A stretch of DNA of 17,646 nt from Candidatus Bathyarchaeota archaeon (GTDB lineage Archaea > Thermoproteota > Bathyarchaeia > Bathyarchaeales > DTEX01): positions 1 to 17,646 of the forward strand of contig JAGGUU010000163.1 of NCBI GenBank assembly GCA_021158305.1. The letters run 5' to 3'. Numbering within the stretch: the first letter of the stretch is position 1; each line of letters begins with the position of its first letter. The notes beneath the pieces are model-generated. The model was not told the DNA's origin. It saw only the letters and a program-made list of their open reading frames with translations, and made no database searches. This document shows, piece after piece, positions 14,640 through 17,646 of the stretch. A program made the position numbers and the translations under genes.

Positions 14640-14954
14640 TTACCCACTCAACCGCCTAAGTTTCCTAACGTCTAAGGTGCCATAATGCTTGTAAGCATAT
14701 ACTACTAATGCAAGCGCAACCGCGGTTACGCATCCAGCCAAGGATATCGAGATTATTACTATTGAGTGAGCCAGCGGATCAATGAATCCCTTCGACCTAA
14801 AGGCTGAGAATGCAATGAAGTTTATATTCGCAGCATTTATTAAGATCTCGATTCCTAGAACTAGCCTAATCATGTTTCTCTTCGTGGCGAGGCAGTAAAC
14901 TCCTACGGTGAAGAGAATAGCCGAAAAAGCAAGGTAGTGGTTCAGAGTAATCAT
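14640..14954 (-). CDS. nuoK: Complex I-like subunit K (NuoK/FpoK), with MrpC-like third helix
   Basis: The 104-aa product has three transmembrane helices. The helix-2 glutamate typical of NuoK is present in LVLGIEILINAANINFIAFS. In helix 3, where NuoK usually has a second Glu (LAAAEASIGLAL), this protein reads ISLAGCVTAVALAL with Val in that place, and the following KHYGTLDV is reminiscent of MrpC. I chose ATG 14954, which overlaps the preceding stop as ATGA, with GGAGG 11 bases upstream. The frame extends to 15050 in a region already used by the preceding gene. In complex I, K lies between J and the antiporter subunits and relays protons along the membrane arm. Confidence 0.85.
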   Translation of the reverse strand: MITLNHYLAFSAILFTVGVYCLATKRNMIRLVLGIEILINAANINFIAFSAFRSKGFIDPLAHSIVIISISLAGCVTAVALALVVYAYKHYGTLDVRKLRRLSG

Positions 14955-15175
14955 TTCTTTTCTTTCCTCCTTAAGATTGTTAGACATCCGACAGCGGCTC
15001 CGAAGAGGACTAGGGCTTGAGCAATCAAGTCTAAGGAGCGGTAGCTCCACATGAAACGGGCAACCTGGGGACCAGTTTCATCTGAAATATTGACTCTCAC
15101 CCAGTTGTCTCCTGCGAGTGTGAAGGCTGGAAAATCATTCTCCGTAATGAACATGAGTGCCGAAATGATCGTCAA
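14951..15175 (-). CDS. J C-terminal half or MbhE/MrpB-like small subunit, start codon unclear
   Basis: The frame stops at TGA 14953-14951 and is open back to about 15232, but its only usual start codon is TTG 15175, which cuts into the first hydrophobic helix. Including the upstream codons it would read DEEAADTDKIEATGLILATL and then a helix, a soluble loop (about ENDFPAFTLAGDNWVRVNIS) and a last helix. The end, WSYRSLDLIAQALVLFGAAV followed by G, resembles the MbhE/MrpB motif (R-x-x-D before a hydrophobic helix) and, more loosely, the end of NuoJ. It lies directly between nuoJ and nuoK with an ATGA overlap to nuoK. It may be the second half of a J protein made by frameshifting, a separate subunit with a non-standard start, or a gene damaged by a sequence error. 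Confidence 0.6.
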   Translation of the reverse strand: MTIISALMFITENDFPAFTLAGDNWVRVNISDETGPQVARFMWSYRSLDLIAQALVLFGAAVGCLTILRRKEKK

Positions 15176-15227
15176 AGTAGCTAGGATCAGCCCTGTCGCT
15201 TCGATTTTATCCGTATCCGCCGCCTCC

Positions 15228-15473
15228 TCATCTCAGACGTTCCTTTCTAAGGGTAAGCATGACTGTTGCTAGGAAGATGGAGACTATTGCCCCTGCATAG
15301 ACTAGTAGTTGAAAGACGGCGACGTAGGGAGCGTTTAGAATCCAGAAGATTACTCCAATAATCACGCACATCCCGCAGAAGCTTAGCACAGCGTAAAGTG
15401 TATTCTCCAGCTCAACAGTCAGTACGGCGGATAATAATGCCAGAATCATTAACAGTATCTGTAGCGCTTCCAT
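15228..15473 (-). CDS. nuoJ: Complex I-like subunit J, N-terminal part (NuoJ/FpoJ)
   Basis: The 81-aa product has three hydrophobic helices ending in APYVAVFQLLVYAGAIVSIF, followed by LATVML, the conserved third helix of NuoJ. In complex I this helix changes conformation during coupling between quinone reduction and proton pumping. Full-length NuoJ proteins are about 165-185 aa with five helices, so this is only the first half; some archaea are reported to split J. The stop TGA at 15230-15228 is followed at once by GGAGG and by an open frame encoding two more helices. The ATG at 15473 has GGAGATGA about 12 bases upstream. It is the first gene of the leftward membrane-arm cluster. Confidence 0.85.
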   Translation of the reverse strand: MEALQILLMILALLSAVLTVELENTLYAVLSFCGMCVIIGVIFWILNAPYVAVFQLLVYAGAIVSIFLATVMLTLRKERLR

Positions 15474-15632
15474 GATCGTTGAAGGTCATCTCCTTTCTTA
15501 CATATTCCTTCATGAAACAAATGAATGAAAGATCACTTAGAATTTTAAGTTTTACCCTAAATCGAGCTCTTTTTCTACGAAAAACATTTATTACATAGGT
15601 CTTAATTGTGAACTCATCTGGGGATACCTACA
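15474..15632. promoter_or_regulatory. Divergent promoter region between nuoJ and nuoA
   Basis: This 159-base A/T-rich gap separates the two membrane-arm gene groups. For the plus strand a TTTATTA-type box at about 15588-15596 would start transcription close to 15615, with GGGGAT (15620-15625 region) as ribosome site 8 bases before ATG 15633. For the minus strand a CTTAAAATTC-type box near 15540-15550 would give a leader of about 50 bases carrying GGAGATGA. Both boxes are imperfect. I see no hairpin or operator-like palindrome. Confidence 0.45.
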
Positions 15633-15968
15633 ATGTACAGCGACGCACTCACCCTCTTGCCCGTCATTTTCACCCTCTCCTTCACGCTTGGACTGGCAAT
15701 ATACGTTTTTGGAGGAAGACTCTCCGTAAAGGGCGGAGGAGAGAAGGGTGCCAAGTCCGTTCCGTATGCATGCGGAGAGAATCCACCTGAAGAGACAAGA
15801 ATAAACCTTGAAAGATTCTTCGTCTTCGCAGTTTACTTCTTGATATTCGATGTATTTGCATTTATGATCGCCGTTTCATCATCAGCGTACTGGATCCTTC
15901 CGCTCTTCTATGCGTTAATCACTCTGATGGCGATAGCAACCTACTTGATCACTGGGAGGAATATGTAG
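15633..15968 (+). CDS. nuoA: Complex I-like subunit A (NuoA/FpoA)
   Basis: The 111-aa product has three transmembrane helices and the A-subunit loop SVPYACGENPPEE at residues 43-54, which in complex I lies at the quinone-site side and responds to the active/deactive transition. Helix 2 reads FVFAVYFLIFDVFAFM: Asp73 is kept, but the glutamate that follows in most NuoA proteins (FDVE) is Phe75 here. The protein starts at ATG 15633 behind a GGGGAT ribosome site. It is the first gene of a two-gene plus-strand group with nuoH, divergent from the other membrane subunits. In canonical operons B, C and D come between A and H; here they are missing. Confidence 0.9.
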   Translation: MYSDALTLLPVIFTLSFTLGLAIYVFGGRLSVKGGGEKGAKSVPYACGENPPEETRINLERFFVFAVYFLIFDVFAFMIAVSSSAYWILPLFYALITLMAIATYLITGRNM

Positions 15969-15970
15969 CA

Positions 15971-16939
15971 TTGCAGAGCATGCTTGCATTCGCACTTCAG
16001 CTGCTCATATTCCCAGGCATCATATTCCTTCTCTTCATGGCATTCTTCTTCGAGTGGATAGACCGCAAAGTCGTGGCTAGGATCCAGAATCGTTACGGGC
16101 CTCTATACACGGGGATGTCTGGAATTCTTCAGCCACTAGCTGACTTCATAAAGCTTCTGTCAAAGGAGGATTTAATGCCGGAATCAGCTGACAAGATGAT
16201 CTTTACATTGACTCCGTTGCTTTCCTTCTCGCTGGTTCTCACAGCGCTTTTCCTGTTTCCAATGGCGAGTAGCCGCGCGATTATAAGTTTCGAAGGGGAT
16301 CTTGTCTTTCTAATTTTCGTGCTTACACTTACGATTTTAAACTCGGCTCTAGCTGGGTATGGATCTGCAAGCCCCTACAGCATCATCGGAGGTGTCAGGT
16401 CAGCCCTGCAGATGATCGGTTACGAGATTCCATTAGCAATATCGCTCGCTGGACCGGCTTTCTCAGCCGAGTCTCTATCCATAAGTGGGATAGTTGAATG
16501 GCAAGCTTCGAGGGGTTTATGGATGATTCTCCTCCAACCATTAGGCTTCATCGTTTCCACGGCTTGTCTACTAGCGGAGCTGGAGATGATCCCATTTGAT
16601 ATTCCAGAGGCGGAGACTGAGATAGTTGCTGGGTGGATGACGGAGTTCAGCGGGAGGAAACTAGCCCTGTTCAGAGTCTCGAAGGATCTAAAGATGCTGT
16701 TGGCATCGTCGCTGTTGGCTTCTCTATATCTTGGCGGAGCGCAGCCGCTAGGTTTAGCTCCGCCGATAATCGTTTTCCTTGCAAAATCAATCTTCATGCT
16801 ACTTTTAATGTCGCTGCTCAGAGCATTATTCGCAAGGTTTCGAATAGACCAGATGATCTCTGGAATGTGGAAGTACCTAATTCCACTTGCAATATTACAG
16901 GTCATGCTTGTCTGCTTAGGCGTGGGAAGGATTAAATAA
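15971..16939 (+). CDS. nuoH: Complex I-like subunit H (NuoH/FpoH)
   Basis: The 322-aa polytopic protein anchors the peripheral arm and forms the entrance of the quinone (or methanophenazine) channel. Conserved blocks are present throughout: FFEWIDRKVVARIQNRYGP with Glu28, LQPLADFIKLLSKEDLMP with Asp58, GGVRSALQMIGYEIP, and the acidic loop AELEMIPFDIPEAETEIVAG followed by WMTEFSG. These acidic residues make up the proton-coupling E-channel, so the subunit looks fully functional. It starts at TTG 15971, 11 bases after GGAGG, and only two bases after the nuoA stop; ATG 15980 is the alternative. The neighbouring downstream gene is unrelated, so no B, C, D or I subunits follow in this direction. 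Confidence 0.92.
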   Translation: MQSMLAFALQLLIFPGIIFLLFMAFFFEWIDRKVVARIQNRYGPLYTGMSGILQPLADFIKLLSKEDLMPESADKMIFTLTPLLSFSLVLTALFLFPMASSRAIISFEGDLVFLIFVLTLTILNSALAGYGSASPYSIIGGVRSALQMIGYEIPLAISLAGPAFSAESLSISGIVEWQASRGLWMILLQPLGFIVSTACLLAELEMIPFDIPEAETEIVAGWMTEFSGRKLALFRVSKDLKMLLASSLLASLYLGGAQPLGLAPPIIVFLAKSIFMLLLMSLLRALFARFRIDQMISGMWKYLIPLAILQVMLVCLGVGRIK

Positions 16940-16980
16940 ACCATTTTGTTTGATGAAGCATTGTTGACTTTAAAAAAAGA

Positions 16981-16990
16981 CTTATATAAT
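16981..16990 (+). promoter_or_regulatory. TATA box for the NifX-like gene
   Basis: CTTATATAAT preceded by an A7 stretch gives a good archaeal TATA/BRE candidate. Transcription would start near 17010, leaving a leader of about 26 bases that contains GGAAGTGA about 6 bases before TTG 17037. Confidence 0.6.
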
Positions 16991-17036
16991 TTTGTGCGTA
17001 ATCACACGTTCGTCAAATAGTAGGAAGTGAAGATGT

Positions 17037-17615
17037 TTGAAGGTAGCTGTTTCCGCATCGGCGCCCTCGCTTGACGCTCCTGTGGATCCACGATTTGGAA
17101 GATGTGCCTACATCATAATTGTTGAAACAGATACGATGCAGTTTGAAGCGCTTCAGAACCCGGCTCAGTACGCTGGGGGAGGAGCTGGAATACAGCTAGC
17201 CCAGATAGTGGCAAGCAAAGGAGTGAAGGCAGTCCTAACGGGAAACGTTGGACCGAACGCATATCAAGCATTATCGGCGGCCGGAATACAGATAATCACT
17301 GGAGTCTCAGGAACCGTTCGAGAAGTCGTGATGAAGTTTAAGAGCGGAGAATTAAGAACCGTTCCAAGCCCAACGGTTCCTCCACACTACGGCATGGGAA
17401 TGGGTATGGGAAGAGGCCGCGGCATGGGCATGGGAAGGGGCATGGGCCGAGGCATGGGAATAGGCATGTTTCAGCAACCCGTGGTCCCCGGAGTAGCTGC
17501 GCCGCCAACTCAGATGACGAGGGAGCAGGAGATCCAGATGCTCAAGAATCAGATGAAGCTTTTACAGGAGCAGCTTGAACAGATTAAGAAGAGACTGAAG
17601 GATCTAGAGAAGTAG
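17037..17615 (+). CDS. NifX/NafY-type dinitrogenase iron-molybdenum cofactor-binding-domain protein with Gly-Met-Arg repeat
   Basis: Residues 1-108 form a Nitro_FeMo-Co domain: MKVAVSASAPSLDAPVDPRF with the GRC turn, NPAQYAGGGAGIQLAQIVAS, VLTGNVGPNAYQAL, and GVSGTVREVVMKFKSGEL. This fold binds iron-sulfur or FeMo cofactor clusters in NifX/NafY. Outside nitrogen fixers, small stand-alone versions are widespread in anaerobic archaea and bacteria and are probably metal-cluster carriers. A low-complexity stretch at 119-144 made of Gly, Met and Arg follows, then a Pro-rich hinge. The end, about 160-192, is a charged Gln/Lys/Leu-rich coiled coil. The start is TTG 17037 behind GGAAGTGA. No nif genes are in the window. 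A probable radical SAM gene begins at its stop codon, so the two are likely one operon. Confidence 0.88.
   Translation: MKVAVSASAPSLDAPVDPRFGRCAYIIIVETDTMQFEALQNPAQYAGGGAGIQLAQIVASKGVKAVLTGNVGPNAYQALSAAGIQIITGVSGTVREVVMKFKSGELRTVPSPTVPPHYGMGMGMGRGRGMGMGRGMGRGMGIGMFQQPVVPGVAAPPTQMTREQEIQMLKNQMKLLQEQLEQIKKRLKDLEK
17389..17470 (+). repeat. GGCATGGG-type low-complexity repeat
   Basis: Short units based on GGCATGGG and GGAAGAGG/GGAAGGGG repeat in tandem and encode the Gly-Met-Arg tract of the NifX-like protein at residues 119-144. Units are imperfect, so slippage-driven length variation between strains is likely. Confidence 0.6.
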
Positions 17616-17646
17616 ATGATCGTTTTCGGTCCTGTTCCTTCAAGAC
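17616..17646 (+). CDS. Start of a probable radical SAM protein (truncated by window edge)
   Basis: Ten codons from ATG 17616, immediately after the TAG of the NifX-like gene, read MIVFGPVPSR. FGPVPSR is the usual N-terminus of a group of archaeal and bacterial radical SAM proteins (FGPVPSRRLGxSLG, followed by a CxxxCxxC cluster motif). The cluster motif lies beyond the window. These genes often neighbour NifX/NafY-domain genes, which supports the call. It rests on only ten residues. Confidence 0.6.
   Translation, partial: MIVFGPVPSR

Noticed and set aside
16420..16944. 174-codon minus-strand frame across nuoH.
   Set aside because: It is antisense to nuoH, whose acidic loop and membrane helices are fully conserved; the opposite frame has no recognisable features.

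Overview
The window looks like chromosomal DNA of an archaeon, probably a thermophile of the Thermoproteota/Bathyarchaeia type; the exact lineage is inference. Reasons are the TATA-box promoters with A/T-rich upstream elements, frequent TTG start codons behind purine-rich ribosome sites, an AbrB-PhoU fusion regulator of archaeal type, an F420-dehydrogenase-type FrhB protein, and a complex I membrane arm with no bacterial neighbours. I see no rRNA, tRNA, CRISPR array or insertion sequence.

Layout. (1) 1-638, minus strand: the N-terminus of an FrhB/FdhB-type iron-sulfur flavoprotein that runs off the left edge, a possible 49-aa remnant carrying a 19-bp in-frame repeat of it, and a small membrane/coiled-coil protein. 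(2) 907-2384, plus strand: two translationally coupled amidohydrolase-fold proteins, one with all metal ligands and one that has lost all of them; a 36-aa membrane-anchor remnant follows. (3) 2696-8626: a sugar/cyclitol catabolic locus. A PfkB kinase (minus) is divergent from a five-gene plus-strand operon: creatininase-family hydrolase (IolN-like), long zinc dehydrogenase (IolM-like), a second zinc dehydrogenase, an epimerase (IolO-like), and a second TIM-barrel isomerase. The IolM, IolN and IolO assignments rest on remembered similarity to the Thermotoga maritima TM0412/TM0413/TM0416 proteins, which turn 2-keto-myo-inositol (scyllo-inosose) into 5-keto-L-gluconate and then D-tagaturonate. 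The kinase resembles the TM0415 / archaeal myo-inositol kinase group.

(4) 8673-11318, minus strand: an AbrB-PhoU regulator and an L-fucose-isomerase-fold protein of unknown substrate, separated by a gap with two inverted repeats, one followed by a T6 tract. (5) 11376-16939: membrane subunits of a complex I-like proton/sodium pump in two divergent groups. The minus group is nuoJ (N half), a small J-C/MbhE-like piece with no clear start codon, nuoK, nuoL and an MrpD/NuoN-like antiporter. The plus group is nuoA and nuoH. None of the peripheral-arm subunits (B, C, D, I, E, F, G) is in the window. (6) 17037 to the end: a NifX/NafY-type cofactor-binding-domain protein with a Gly-Met-Arg repeat, followed by the first codons of a probable radical SAM protein.

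The genes suggest an organism that oxidises inositol or related cyclitols/uronates with NAD-linked dehydrogenases and runs a membrane-bound ion-pumping oxidoreductase. The most novel-looking items are the archaeal inositol-type cluster without a recognisable iolG, the catalytic/pseudoenzyme amidohydrolase pair, and the hybrid Nuo/Mrp-like membrane arm with altered key acidic residues.
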